A stretch of DNA of 19,907 nt from Paracoccaceae bacterium (GCA_003500165.1 DNSZ01000159.1:1-19907); one strand, 5' to 3'; numbered from the stretch's first letter, positions 1 through 8,326 are shown. Numbers and translations: made by a program. The notes: a model not told the origin generated them from the letters alone.

Positions 1-20
1 CCCTGCCACCCCCTGAAACT

Positions 21-58
21 CCCCCCGAAACCCTCCACGCCTCATGAATTTCGGGGGG
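21..58. repeat. Perfect 10-bp inverted repeat in the leader
   Basis: CCCCCCGAAA (21-30) pairs perfectly with TTTCGGGGGG (49-58) across an 18-base loop. Only two T follow on the + strand, so it is not a classical rho-independent terminator. It could be a protein-binding site or the end of an upstream transcript. I see no convincing coding region from 1 to 311; open frames there have no recognisable product. Confidence 0.5.
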
Positions 59-182
59 TTGCGGCATCGGCCTGGCCCTCCACCCTCCCTGCCGTCGGTT
101 CAGGCAGCCCCGGAGAGAGTCTGAAAACTCCGCTGCGGCGCAGCACTCGCGGCGCCCGAGATCGCGAAAACCCAATGAAACA

Positions 183-248
183 AGGGGTGGCACGGCCCTC
201 GCAAATCCATTGCCGGTGACTGCCGGTCACTGCCTTCCTGCCACCCCT
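183..248. promoter_or_regulatory. Repeats upstream of the early operon, candidate operator
   Basis: Two near-identical tandem decamers, TGCCGGTGAC (211-220) and TGCCGGTCAC (221-230), are followed by a third partial TGCC. Inside them GTGAC (216-220) and GTCAC (226-230) form a dyad. The cluster is flanked by a 10-bp inverted repeat, AGGGGTGGCA (183-192) and TGCCACCCCT (239-248). It lies 64-129 bases before the first operon start. I see no good -35/-10 pair next to it. An operator role is inference from position and symmetry. Confidence 0.4.
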
Positions 249-311
249 GGCCGTCTGTCCCTGCTGGTTCCCGACACCTGCCCGCATCGGGCGACACTCG
301 GGAGAGCAGAC

Positions 312-569
312 ATGAGACAGACGGAAGCCGTGACCTCCAGCCCCCGGCAGGACACGCCGGGGGCGATCCTGGCGGGATGGATCAGCCGGGGCGAGCTGGC
401 CCGCGAACTGGGCCTGACCGAGGACACCTTGCGCCGCTGGGAAGACCGCCGCATCGGCCCGGTCTGCGTCCGCGCCGGACGCCGGGTCTATTACCGCCGC
501 ACGGCGGTGCAGGACTGGCTCGCAGCACAAGAGGCTGCCAAGCAGGCGCGCGGGCGGGGGCATCGGTGA
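312..569 (+). CDS. Excisionase/MerR-like helix-turn-helix protein
   Basis: This 85-residue protein is probably a small DNA-binding regulator or excisionase-type protein. Residues about 23-70 form the MerR-like/HTH_17 domain: WISRGELARELGLTEDTLRR is the helix-turn-helix and the following RAGRRVYYRR strands resemble the wing. The open frame extends back to 210, but ATG 312 follows a purine-rich ribosome site (GGGAGAG, 300-306) and gives the usual short length. The stop overlaps the next gene (ATGA at 569), so this is the first gene of a translationally coupled operon. Which promoter it controls cannot be told; the symmetric sites at 183-248 are an obvious candidate. Excisionase versus transcriptional regulator is not resolved. 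Confidence 0.75.
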   Translation: MRQTEAVTSSPRQDTPGAILAGWISRGELARELGLTEDTLRRWEDRRIGPVCVRAGRRVYYRRTAVQDWLAAQEAAKQARGRGHR

Positions 570-817
570 TGAGACCCGCTTCGCTTCCATGGCCCAGGAC
601 CCGCGTGCTTGAGGCCCGCGCCGTCATCGCCGATGTCGCGCATCACTCAGATCACCTCGTCCGGCTCGCCTGCAATGTGCTCACCGCGCATGGCGAGACC
701 GAGGAGGAGCGGCGCGATGCCCGCGCCCTCCTGTTCGTGCTCGAGGCGCGCTGCCCCGCCCGGCATCGCCGCGCCCAGCGCACCGATCACGATAATGCCC
801 CGCAGGTGCGCCGATGA
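569..817 (+). CDS. Small hypothetical protein of the early operon
   Basis: This is an 82-residue product I do not recognise. The N-terminus is followed by a helical stretch (about residues 15-65, with many Ala, Glu, Arg and Leu) and a basic, His/Arg-rich tail. The ATG at 569 overlaps the upstream stop and the gene's own stop overlaps the next start at 814, so spacing supports a real translated gene between two better-supported ones. There is no signal peptide or membrane segment. The same frame is open further upstream, but that part lies over the HTH gene and is a shadow. The function is unknown. Confidence 0.6.
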   Translation: MRPASLPWPRTRVLEARAVIADVAHHSDHLVRLACNVLTAHGETEEERRDARALLFVLEARCPARHRRAQRTDHDNAPQVRR

Positions 818-1209
818 AGCGCCGCGGCACACCCGAGGCCGATCTGCAGCGCGCGGTGGTGCAGGCCCTGCGCTTTGCCCTGCCCCGCACGGCCGTCCTC
901 CACCATTGCGCCAACGAGGTGACCGAACCGGGACCGCGCGGCGCAAAGCGCCAGGCGATCCTGGTCGGCATGGGCGTCCATCCCGGCTTCGCCGATCTGA
1001 TGGTTCTCTGCGACGGGCGCGTGCTGTTCCTCGAGCTGAAATCCCTCAAGGGGCGGCTCAGCCCGGACCAGGAGGCATTTCGCGATGCCGTGACGGCGCA
1101 GGGTCATGGCTGGGCGCTGGTGCGCTCGCTCGACGACGCGCTGGGCGCGCTGGCGGGCCATGGGTTCACCACGCGCGTTGCGGCCCCGGTTCGGAGGCCA
1201 GTGCCATGA
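814..1209 (+). CDS. VRR-NUC domain nuclease
   Basis: This 131-residue protein is a VRR-NUC (PD-(D/E)XK superfamily) nuclease. These small stand-alone forms are common in phages and are related to the nuclease domains of FAN1 and Holliday-junction resolvases. The catalytic signature is visible as GFADLMVL with D61 and FLELKS with E74 and K76, followed by GRLSPDQEAFRDAV, the conserved helix of the family. Length matches stand-alone phage VRR-NUC proteins. The ATGA overlaps with both neighbours indicate coupled translation. It probably acts on branched or damaged DNA during element replication or recombination; the exact substrate is inference. Confidence 0.88.
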   Translation: MKRRGTPEADLQRAVVQALRFALPRTAVLHHCANEVTEPGPRGAKRQAILVGMGVHPGFADLMVLCDGRVLFLELKSLKGRLSPDQEAFRDAVTAQGHGWALVRSLDDALGALAGHGFTTRVAAPVRRPVP

Positions 1210-2246
1210 GCCACGAGGCCACCAACTGGGCCATCAAGCAGCGCGGGCTGAAGCCGACCACCAAGATCGTGCTCTGGCATCTCTGCGACCGTTTCAACCC
1301 GGATTACGGCTGCTTCCCCTCGCAGGACCGGCTGGCCGAGGATTGCGAGATCAGTCGCTCGACCCTGAACGAGCATCTCGGCCAGCTCGAGGCGGCCGGG
1401 CTTCTGCGCCGTGTCCCGCGCCTGCATCCCGTCACAAAGAGGCAGATGCCGACCCGCTACATTCTGGGGTTCGAACCGGGCTTCACACCGCATGTGCCAG
1501 ACCCGTGTCCGGAAACCGGACATGGAAATCCGGGCGGCGGAGAAACCGGTGCAGAACCAGCGCCTTTCGAGGACGAGGTCGCCGCCGAGCACGAGCCGTG
1601 TCCAGAAACCGGACACGGGTGTAGCGACCGAGCCGTGTCCGGTTTTTCCGCTGACCCGTGTCCGGAAAACGCCGAAAGCCGTGTCCGGAATCCGGACACT
1701 AACCCTGTAAGGGAACCTCTAAGTGAACCAGTAAAGGAGGAGGAGGAGGGCGCGCGAGCGCGCGAGGCCATCTCCGATGAATTTTTCGGGGAGCTTCTCC
1801 GGGCGCTGGGACTCGATCCCGCCGCCCTGCCCGGCTGGTGGCAAGGCTGGCCGCCGCGCGAGCATGTGCGGCGCTGGCGCGACGACCTGGGCCTCGACGA
1901 GGAGGCGATCCTCGCCGTGGCCGAAGCCTCGCGGCGCGACCATCCGGAGCCCCCTGATGGCCCCAAGGCGCTCGACCGCGCGATGCAGCGCGCCGCCCAG
2001 CGCCTGAAGCAAACCGGCGCAGCGGTTGGGCCGAAGGGATCAGCCACCAGCAGCGGCGAGACCCGGCGCCGGAAGCGCGACGATGGCCCCAAGCCCAGCG
2101 ACGACGAATTGGCGGCCTTCTACGCCGATCTCGTCAACTCCGACCGGTTCCTGCCGCCCAGCACGATCAGCAACACCATGCGCGACGCGATGCTGACCCG
2201 CGGACTGGTGACGGTCGAGCGCCTGCGCGAGCGCGGGGTGCGGTGA
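1206..2246 (+). CDS. Winged-helix replication-initiator-like protein with internal repeats
   Basis: This 346-residue protein has a winged-helix DNA-binding domain at about residues 1-85. CFPSQDRLAEDCEISRSTLN is the recognition helix-turn-helix, and LEAAGLLRRVPR plus the YILGF strand make up the wing. Residues about 99-165 are a low-complexity linker rich in PCPETGHG-like repeats, encoded by repeated palindromic DNA. An acidic run (EEEEG) follows, then a helical Trp-rich region (about 190-265) and a C-terminal helical segment. The layout of HTH, repeat-bearing linker and C-terminal domain resembles phage replication initiators such as lambda O, whose gene also contains the origin iterons. The start at 1206 overlaps the previous stop (ATGA). 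The replication role is inference from architecture, repeats and position beside nuclease and methylase genes; a transcriptional regulator is the alternative. Confidence 0.72.
   Translation: MSHEATNWAIKQRGLKPTTKIVLWHLCDRFNPDYGCFPSQDRLAEDCEISRSTLNEHLGQLEAAGLLRRVPRLHPVTKRQMPTRYILGFEPGFTPHVPDPCPETGHGNPGGGETGAEPAPFEDEVAAEHEPCPETGHGCSDRAVSGFSADPCPENAESRVRNPDTNPVREPLSEPVKEEEEGARAREAISDEFFGELLRALGLDPAALPGWWQGWPPREHVRRWRDDLGLDEEAILAVAEASRRDHPEPPDGPKALDRAMQRAAQRLKQTGAAVGPKGSATSSGETRRRKRDDGPKPSDDELAAFYADLVNSDRFLPPSTISNTMRDAMLTRGLVTVERLRERGVR
1503..1699. repeat. Iteron-like cluster of (C)CGTGTCCGG repeats inside the replication gene
   Basis: Five copies of a CGTGTCCGG-type core begin with TGTCC at 1506, 1599, 1636, 1659 and 1682; the last three are exactly 23 bp apart. 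Three carry a second, inverted arm. TGTCCGG-AAA-CCGGACA (1506-1522) is a perfect 7+3+7 dyad. 1596-1618 has 10-bp arms with one mismatch. GTGTCCGGAATCCGGACAC (1681-1699) is a perfect 9+1+9 dyad. A comparatively A/T-rich stretch follows (about 1699-1740), then a purine run. This resembles an origin with iterons and an adjacent unwinding region embedded in the initiator gene. The repeats are seen directly; the origin role is inference. Confidence 0.6.
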
Positions 2247-3400
2247 ATGGCATGGTGTCACGTCCCCGGCACGGCCTCTCCCTCTGTGCAGGCGGCGGAG
2301 GCCTGGATATGGGCCTCATGCTCGCCGAGCCCGGTTATCACACCCGCGCCGTTGTCGAATGGGAGGACTGGCCGCGCGCCGTCCTCATCTCGGCCCAGCG
2401 CGCGGGATACTTCGCCCCGGCCCCGATCTGGACCGACTTGCGCAGCTTCGACGCCCGGCCATTCCGCGGGGTGTTTGACACCGTCCTCGCCGGATATCCC
2501 TGCCAACCCTTCAGCGCAGCCGGAAAGCGCGGCGGCGCCGATGATCCCCGGCACCTCTGGCCCGATGTCGCCCGCGTCATCTTCGAGTGCCGCCCCGAAT
2601 GGGTCTTCCTCGAGAACGTCCCCGGCCACGTCACTCTCGGGCTCGAGACCGTCCTGCGAGAGCTTTGGGGCTTGGGCTACACGCCTGCGGCGGGCCTGTT
2701 CAGCGCGGCAGAAGTCGGCGCGCCGCACCAGCGGCTGCGGATCTTCATCCTGGCCCACACCGATGAGCCTGCACCCCGGCACGGCCCGATACAACCCCGC
2801 GGGGAACAGCGACTTCACCCGGAAAGCCGAGGCGCTGGCGCTGTGCATCACGAGCTGGTCGACGCCCAAGGCGACAGACGGGGCGAAGGGTGGGCCGGGC
2901 CAGAGCTATGGCTCGGGCGGCACCCCACCCCTGCCAGCACAGGCGGCGCAATGGCCGACCCCGGCCGCACAGAACTGGAAGGGCAGCTCGGAAGCCAGCG
3001 TCAACCGGGCGGACGGCAAGAGCCGGATGGATGTCCTCCACTATCGGGCGGAGCAGGGCTTCACCCGCCCGGACCCGGCGATCACGATGCATGGCGCGCG
3101 GTCCTCGCCGCACGCCCCGATCTCGCGCCGGCTCTGGGCTTCGATGACTGCCTCGCATGGGCACAACGTCTCGCGGCGGATCCTGAAGGGTCGCGCGCGA
3201 CGGCGGCTGAACCCGCTCTTCGTCGGATGGCTGATGGGTTGGCCCATCGGGCACGCGCTCTGCGCCTGCTCGGCAACGGAGTTCACCCTCTGGCAGCAGC
3301 ACATGCGTGGCGCTCTCTCGCAGCTGCCCATGGCCTCGGGTCCGTGGATCTGGCGGCCGACGGACCAGGCCCAGCGCCCGGCACAGATGGATTTCCTTGA
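2243..3400 (+). CDS. DNA (cytosine-5) methyltransferase
   Basis: This 385-residue C5-cytosine methyltransferase transfers a methyl group from S-adenosylmethionine to cytosine C5. Motif I is SLCAGGGGLDMGL (residues 13-25), motif IV is AGYPCQPFS with catalytic C87, motif VI is ENV (124-126), motif VIII is QRLR (163-166), and motif X is GNGVHPLAAAHAW near residue 344. The start is either GTG 2243, overlapping the previous TGA, or ATG 2252. Residues from about 173 to the end are encoded in DNA that is also open and better codon-biased in the +1 frame (entry at 2763). With no restriction partner beside it, it is probably an orphan phage methylase protecting the element from host restriction. The recognition sequence cannot be read from the protein. 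Confidence 0.9.
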   Translation: MNGMVSRPRHGLSLCAGGGGLDMGLMLAEPGYHTRAVVEWEDWPRAVLISAQRAGYFAPAPIWTDLRSFDARPFRGVFDTVLAGYPCQPFSAAGKRGGADDPRHLWPDVARVIFECRPEWVFLENVPGHVTLGLETVLRELWGLGYTPAAGLFSAAEVGAPHQRLRIFILAHTDEPAPRHGPIQPRGEQRLHPESRGAGAVHHELVDAQGDRRGEGWAGPELWLGRHPTPASTGGAMADPGRTELEGQLGSQRQPGGRQEPDGCPPLSGGAGLHPPGPGDHDAWRAVLAARPDLAPALGFDDCLAWAQRLAADPEGSRATAAEPALRRMADGLAHRARALRLLGNGVHPLAAAHAWRSLAAAHGLGSVDLAADGPGPAPGTDGFP

Positions 3401-3416
3401 AGGATTGCAGCCATGA
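2763..3416 (+). CDS. Overlapping +1-frame protein with a methylase-associated C-terminal region
   Basis: This 217-residue reading frame lies almost wholly over the 3' half of the cytosine methyltransferase gene, in the +1 frame, from ATG 2763. A hand count of the first 50 codons gives about 90% G/C third positions here against about 64% in the methyltransferase frame, so codon bias favours this frame. The sequence contains WPTP-type segments (WPTPAAQNWKGSS), SRMDVLHYRAEQGF, RLNPLFVGWLMGWPIGHA and CSATEFTLWQQHMRGALS. I recognise this combination as the variable/C-terminal part of many phage-encoded DNA methyltransferase proteins. It could be a separate coupled gene, or the C-terminus of the methyltransferase reached by a frameshift or a sequencing indel near 2750. 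Its stop overlaps the next start (ATGA at 3413), as expected for the true end of the gene in this operon. Confidence 0.65.
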   Translation: MSLHPGTARYNPAGNSDFTRKAEALALCITSWSTPKATDGAKGGPGQSYGSGGTPPLPAQAAQWPTPAAQNWKGSSEASVNRADGKSRMDVLHYRAEQGFTRPDPAITMHGARSSPHAPISRRLWASMTASHGHNVSRRILKGRARRRLNPLFVGWLMGWPIGHALCACSATEFTLWQQHMRGALSQLPMASGPWIWRPTDQAQRPAQMDFLEGLQP

Positions 3417-4084
3417 GTCTCCACAGCAGGATTGGCCGTGCGAGCGGCACGAAGGTCAAGCGAGCGCTGGGCGTCCAGGCGGCGCTGGAATGGGCGTTCC
3501 GGGTCGAGAAGGCCCAGCTGGAACTACCGCTCCCCCAGGACATGACCGAGGAAGGCTTCGGCTTCGGCCTCGAGTACGTCCTGCTGCAACGCGCCGCGCT
3601 GGGCTGCAAGGTCGATGGAGGCCAGCACAAGATCGGCGGCTACACCCACGAGGACGCCGAGGTGATCGCGGCCACCGTCGCCGGGATGCCCGACAGCCTC
3701 GGCGGCAAGCGCATGGCGATCCGGGTGGCGGAACTGGCGCGCGCCGGGCTGACACCTGACTGGATGCCGGGTGCTGTACCGCGCTGCGTGCCGGTCGACG
3801 TGAAGCGGAACCAGCATGGCGAACGGGCCACCACCATCGTTGTCGGCACCGCGCGTGTCCTCACCCGTGGCAAGTGGCGCACCGTCGAGGTTCTGGCCTG
3901 CCCGGTGACCTTCTCCCCGCATCCCCACCAGATCGACGCCGCGCGTCGGACCTATGACGACTGGTGGCAGGCGCTGGGCTGGATCCGGGACGGGTTGATC
4001 ACGGGCGGGATGCTGCGGGAGTTGGAGGTAACATCGGCGATGCCGGTGCCACAGCCCTGGACGCGGGAGCGTGCGGCCGGATAG
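3413..4084 (+). CDS. Conserved phage-type protein of unknown function
   Basis: This 223-residue protein ends the early operon. Its ATG overlaps the stop of the +1-frame gene. Visible features are a basic N-terminus, EEGFGFGLEYVLLQRAALG (about residues 43-61), a THEDAEVIAATVAG helix, a central MAIRVAELARAGLTPDWMPG segment, a strand-rich region (RATTIVVGTARVLTRGKWRTVEVLACPVTF) and a C-terminal Trp-rich helix (TYDDWWQALGWIRDG). I recognise the pattern as a protein repeatedly found beside methylase and VRR-NUC genes in alphaproteobacterial prophages, but know of no assigned function. There is no signal peptide, membrane segment or catalytic motif. Confidence 0.75.
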   Translation: MSLHSRIGRASGTKVKRALGVQAALEWAFRVEKAQLELPLPQDMTEEGFGFGLEYVLLQRAALGCKVDGGQHKIGGYTHEDAEVIAATVAGMPDSLGGKRMAIRVAELARAGLTPDWMPGAVPRCVPVDVKRNQHGERATTIVVGTARVLTRGKWRTVEVLACPVTFSPHPHQIDAARRTYDDWWQALGWIRDGLITGGMLRELEVTSAMPVPQPWTRERAAG

Positions 4085-4094
4085 GAGAGCATCA

Positions 4095-4135
4095 TTGCCT
4101 TTTGGCACATAGTATTTATATTGATGCCAAAGGAG
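4095..4135 (+). promoter_or_regulatory. Promoter-operator and ribosome site of the toxin-antitoxin operon
   Basis: This is a distinctly A/T-rich island. A possible -35 TTGCCT (4095-4100) and -10 TATATT (4117-4122) are 16 bp apart. They are overlapped by a perfect inverted repeat, TTTGGCA (4101-4107) and TGCCAAA (4125-4131), with a 17-bp spacer. AAAGGAG (4129-4135) is the ribosome site for ATG 4142 and partly overlaps the right arm. A dyad straddling the -10 fits autorepression by the antitoxin or antitoxin-toxin complex, as is usual for this family; that regulation is inferred. Confidence 0.6.
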
Positions 4136-4141
4136 ACAGCC

Positions 4142-4555
4142 ATGCAGTTCGCCACGGTCCAGCCGATCATAGCCCGCCCCGACCTTCCCGTCATCACGGA
4201 CGAGGAAGCGGCAGCGCTGGCGCGGGCCACGGTGAACCTGTTCCGCGCCTGGGGCCTGACCGACGCGGAAGCCCGCACCCTGCTCGGCGACATGGCCCAG
4301 CGCACATGGGCGCGCTGGAAGACCGGCGACATCGGCCGCATCGACCGCGACCTGCGCGCCCGGATGGCCATCCTGATGGGGATCCACAAGGCACTGCGCT
4401 ACCTCTTCACCGAGCCTGCCCGGGGCTATGCGTGGATCCGCAAGCCCAGCGAAGCCTTTGGCGGCCACAGTGCGCTGGACGTCATGCTGCGCGGCGAGAT
4501 CACCGACCTGATCGACCTGCGCGCCTATCTCGATGCCGAGCGGGGTGCCTGGTGA
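4142..4555 (+). CDS. MbcA/ParS/Xre-type antitoxin
   Basis: This 137-residue protein is the antitoxin of a RES-Xre pair. Residues about 22-80 form the Xre-like helical DNA-binding region (ATVNLFRAWGLTDAEARTLLG, then RTWARWKTGD). Residues about 80-135 are the MbcA/ParS toxin-binding (DUF2384) domain, with ALRYLFTEPARGYAWIRKPS, FGGHSALDVMLRGEITDLID and the terminal LRAYLDAERGAW. ATG 4142 is preferred over TTG 4121 because AAAGGAG lies seven bases before it. The stop overlaps the toxin's GTG (GTGA at 4552-4555), so the two are translationally coupled with the antitoxin first. It should neutralise the toxin and repress the promoter just upstream. Confidence 0.9.
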   Translation: MQFATVQPIIARPDLPVITDEEAAALARATVNLFRAWGLTDAEARTLLGDMAQRTWARWKTGDIGRIDRDLRARMAILMGIHKALRYLFTEPARGYAWIRKPSEAFGGHSALDVMLRGEITDLIDLRAYLDAERGAW

Positions 4556-5241
4556 ATGTGCCTGTCCGACGCGTGACATGGCCCCGCACCGTCCGCATCA
4601 TCCGCTCGATCCACCCGCCCATCGACCTCTTCGAGGACATCGCCGACCCGGCGGACTGGGAGGCGCTCGCCTCGGCCGAGGCCAAGTTCAACCCGCGCAT
4701 CCGCGACAGCATCGGTGATCTGTCCAAGGTGCCGGTCGCGCGCCGCGTGACCGGGCCCGGTGCCAGCTGGGTCATGGCGCCTTTCGTCCACTGCTCGCCT
4801 CTTCGGCCCGGGCGATTCTCCGATGGCAGTTACGGCCTCTACTACGCCGGCGACCGCACCGAGGTAGCCATCGCCGAAACCATCCACCACCACGCCCGCT
4901 TCATGCGCGCCACGAACGAAGCCCCAGGCTGGACCTCGCAGTTCCGCGAGCTCATCGGGTCCGTCGATGCCGATCTGGACGACGCCAGCGGCCGTGCCGA
5001 TCTGCTCGATCCCGACGACTACCGGCCCTCGCAGGTCTTCGGGGCCGAACGGCGCGCTGCCGGGTCGAACGGGATCACCTGGCCCAGCGTCCGCTATCCG
5101 GACGGGCACTGCATCGCGGTGTTCTGGCCCGACGTGATCCCGATCCCCACACAGGGTGGGCATTTCGCCTATCACTGGAACGGAACCACCGTCGACTTCG
5201 TCAAGCGGCTGGAAACGGGAGAGGTGATGGCCGTGATCTGA
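4552..5241 (+). CDS. RES-domain NAD+-depleting toxin
   Basis: This 229-residue RES-domain toxin belongs to a family whose characterised members degrade or phosphorolyse NAD+ and halt growth. The name-giving residues are visible: R88 in GRFSDGSYGLYYAG, E109 in VAIAETIHHH and S179 in TWPSVRY. Other family segments include VTGPGASWVMAPF and DPDDYRPSQVFG. GTG 4552 is the only start in this frame consistent with the family's N-terminus (VRIIRSIHPPIDLFEDIADP); it overlaps the antitoxin stop. The nearby ATG at 4556 is out of frame. The protein looks intact. With the antitoxin it forms a stabilisation or abortive-infection module placed directly before the RM cassette. Confidence 0.93.
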   Translation: MNVPVRRVTWPRTVRIIRSIHPPIDLFEDIADPADWEALASAEAKFNPRIRDSIGDLSKVPVARRVTGPGASWVMAPFVHCSPLRPGRFSDGSYGLYYAGDRTEVAIAETIHHHARFMRATNEAPGWTSQFRELIGSVDADLDDASGRADLLDPDDYRPSQVFGAERRAAGSNGITWPSVRYPDGHCIAVFWPDVIPIPTQGGHFAYHWNGTTVDFVKRLETGEVMAVI

Positions 5242-5299
5242 GCGCACATTGAACAAGCACCGCAACCCGTTCATCTGGCGCGCGAATTTCTGGATTTCC

Positions 5300-5326
5300 T
5301 GATCCGGCTGGAATACGGTCGGATCA
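5300..5326. repeat. Inverted repeat in the hsdM leader
   Basis: TGATCCG (5300-5306) and CGGATCA (5320-5326) are perfect 7-bp arms with a 13-base spacer, 25 bases before the hsdM start. No convincing -35/-10 pair was found in the 109-base gap between the toxin and hsdM. The site could be a control site for the RM operon, but no dedicated controller protein is present and chance is possible. Confidence 0.35.
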
Positions 5327-5350
5327 AAGGCAAGAAGAGGCGAATACCCC

Positions 5351-6888
<1,538 letters not shown>

Positions 6889-6889
<1 letters not shown>

Positions 6890-8169
6890 TGCGGCAGTCG
6901 GAATGGACGGTTGCTTCCTTCGGTAGCTGCGCAGATTTCCAAGAGGGCTACGTCAATCCGGCGCAGTCAGTCACGGCTTATTTTGATGGTCCGATAAGCT
7001 GGCTAAGAGCGGTCGACCTAAACGACGGATTTGTAAATGAAACGAGCCGGACACTCTCTGTGGAAGGCTTCAAGAGCGCAGGTAAGGCCGCGACACTCTT
7101 TCCTGCGGGCACACTCGCTATATCAAAGTCGGGCACGATTGGGCGCATAGGAATCTTGCAGCGAGAAATGTGCGGCAACCGAGCTGTCATCAATGTAAGG
7201 CCGCGCCCAGATCGTTTGGATGTCCGCTTCGCATTTTACTCGATGCTGTTGGGCAGGCCACAAATCGAGCGCCTCGCAGAGGGTAGCGTTCAGAAGAATC
7301 TTTACGTATCGGCGCTTTCAAAGTTCAGTCTTTTTCTTCCCCCCCTCCCCGAACAACGCGCCATCGGCGCCACCCTCGGGGCCCTGGATGACAAGATCGA
7401 GTTGAACCGGAAGATGAACGCCACGCTCGAGGCCATGGCGCGGGCGCTGTTCCGCGACTGGTTCGTCGACTTCGGCCCCACCCGCGCCAAGGCCGAAGGC
7501 CGCGCCCCCTACCTCTCCCCCGAACTCTGGCCCCTCTTCCCCGACCGCCTCGACGCCGAGGGCAAACCGGAGGGGTGGAAAATTGGAACCTTGGGAGCAG
7601 TCGCAACGGCGCGGAACGAGGGCGTCGATCCCTCCGCCATCAGCCCAGACACCCCCTACATTGGGCTTGAACATATGCCGCGCGGATCAATCGCGCTGAG
7701 CGACTGGGAGGGCGCAGGCAAGGTTTCGTCAAATAAAGCTGCTTTCGTGGCTGGCGACTTCCTGTTCGGCAAGCTGAGGCCCTACTTCCACAAGGTCGGG
7801 ATCGCCCCGGTTACTGGCATCTGCTCGACCGACATCGTCGTCGTGCGCCCGAAGTCGCCGGCATGGGGTGGCTTTGTGATCGCCTGCATCTCGGACGAGG
7901 ACTTCGTGGCCTACACCGACAAGACATCGACCGGCACGAAGATGCCTCGCACCAGCTGGGGGGTCATGGCAATGTATCCCGTAGCTCTGCCCTCATCGAC
8001 CCTGGCAGGTGCCTTCAACGCGACCATTTCGCCAATGCTGGACCGCATCCGCGCGAACATTCACGAGTCCCGCACCCTCGCCCAGACCCGCGACCTCCTC
8101 CTGCCGCGCCTGATGTCGGGGGAATTGCGGGTGGCCGAGGCGGAACGGCTGGCGGAGGTGGCGCTGTGA
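6889..8169 (+). CDS. hsdS: Type I restriction-modification specificity subunit
   Basis: HsdS, about 426 residues, recognises the bipartite target and docks HsdM and HsdR. Target-recognition domain 1 covers about residues 1-145. A conserved spacer helix follows (LPPLPEQRAIGATLGALDD, then LEAMARALFRDWFVDFGP). Domain 2 runs from about 225 to 375 (GWKIGTLGAVATARNEG, GDFLFGKLRPYFHKVGIAP), and the distal helix ends in TRDLLLPRLMSGELRV. The start is ATG 6889 or in-frame GTG 6886, both overlapping the hsdM stop. The DNA of domain 1 (about 6900-7330) has many A/T-ending codons, unlike the G/C-ending spacer, which fits recombinational exchange of the target domain. Recognition sequence unknown. Confidence 0.93.
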
Positions 8170-8217
8170 CCGAAGGGACTCACCAGGCGATGTGTTGCGT
8201 TTTCCGCAATCGAACTC

Positions 8218-8247
8218 TTGACGTGGGGGGCGAAGTGTCCACATATG
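8218..8247 (+). promoter_or_regulatory. Candidate promoter before the NYN gene
   Basis: In the 157-base gap between hsdS and the NYN gene, TTGACG (8218-8223) is followed 18 bases later by CATATG (8242-8247). The -35 is close to consensus but the -10 is weak. It would allow the nuclease and hsdR to be expressed independently of hsdMS. The gap holds no coding region I can support. Confidence 0.35.
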
Positions 8248-8326
8248 CAGTCATATCTCCCTCGGTGCTTCGGTGCCGGGGCGCGCGGCGGCCCCTGTGG
8301 CCGCTGCTGCTTTTTCGGGGGTTCGC

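Noticed and set aside
1503..1699. CRISPR-like array in the replication gene
   Set aside because: Repeats are short (under 20 bp), partly palindromic, irregularly spaced and lie in an open reading frame with no cas genes; they fit iterons better.
2247..2762. N-terminal half of the +1 frame overlapping the cytosine methyltransferase
   Set aside because: The product is Ser/Pro/Ala-rich and featureless while the other frame carries motifs I, IV, VI and VIII. Only the part after 2763 looks coded.
3524..4579. 351-codon antisense frame over the unknown phage gene, TA promoter and antitoxin
   Set aside because: It runs through a clear promoter-operator and two supported + strand genes; no family resemblance.
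5242..5350. Possible small gene or gene remnant between the RES toxin and hsdM
   Set aside because: The frame reading HIEQAPQPVHLAREFLDFLIRL looks protein-like but has no start codon, and the 17-codon TTG frame is too short to support.
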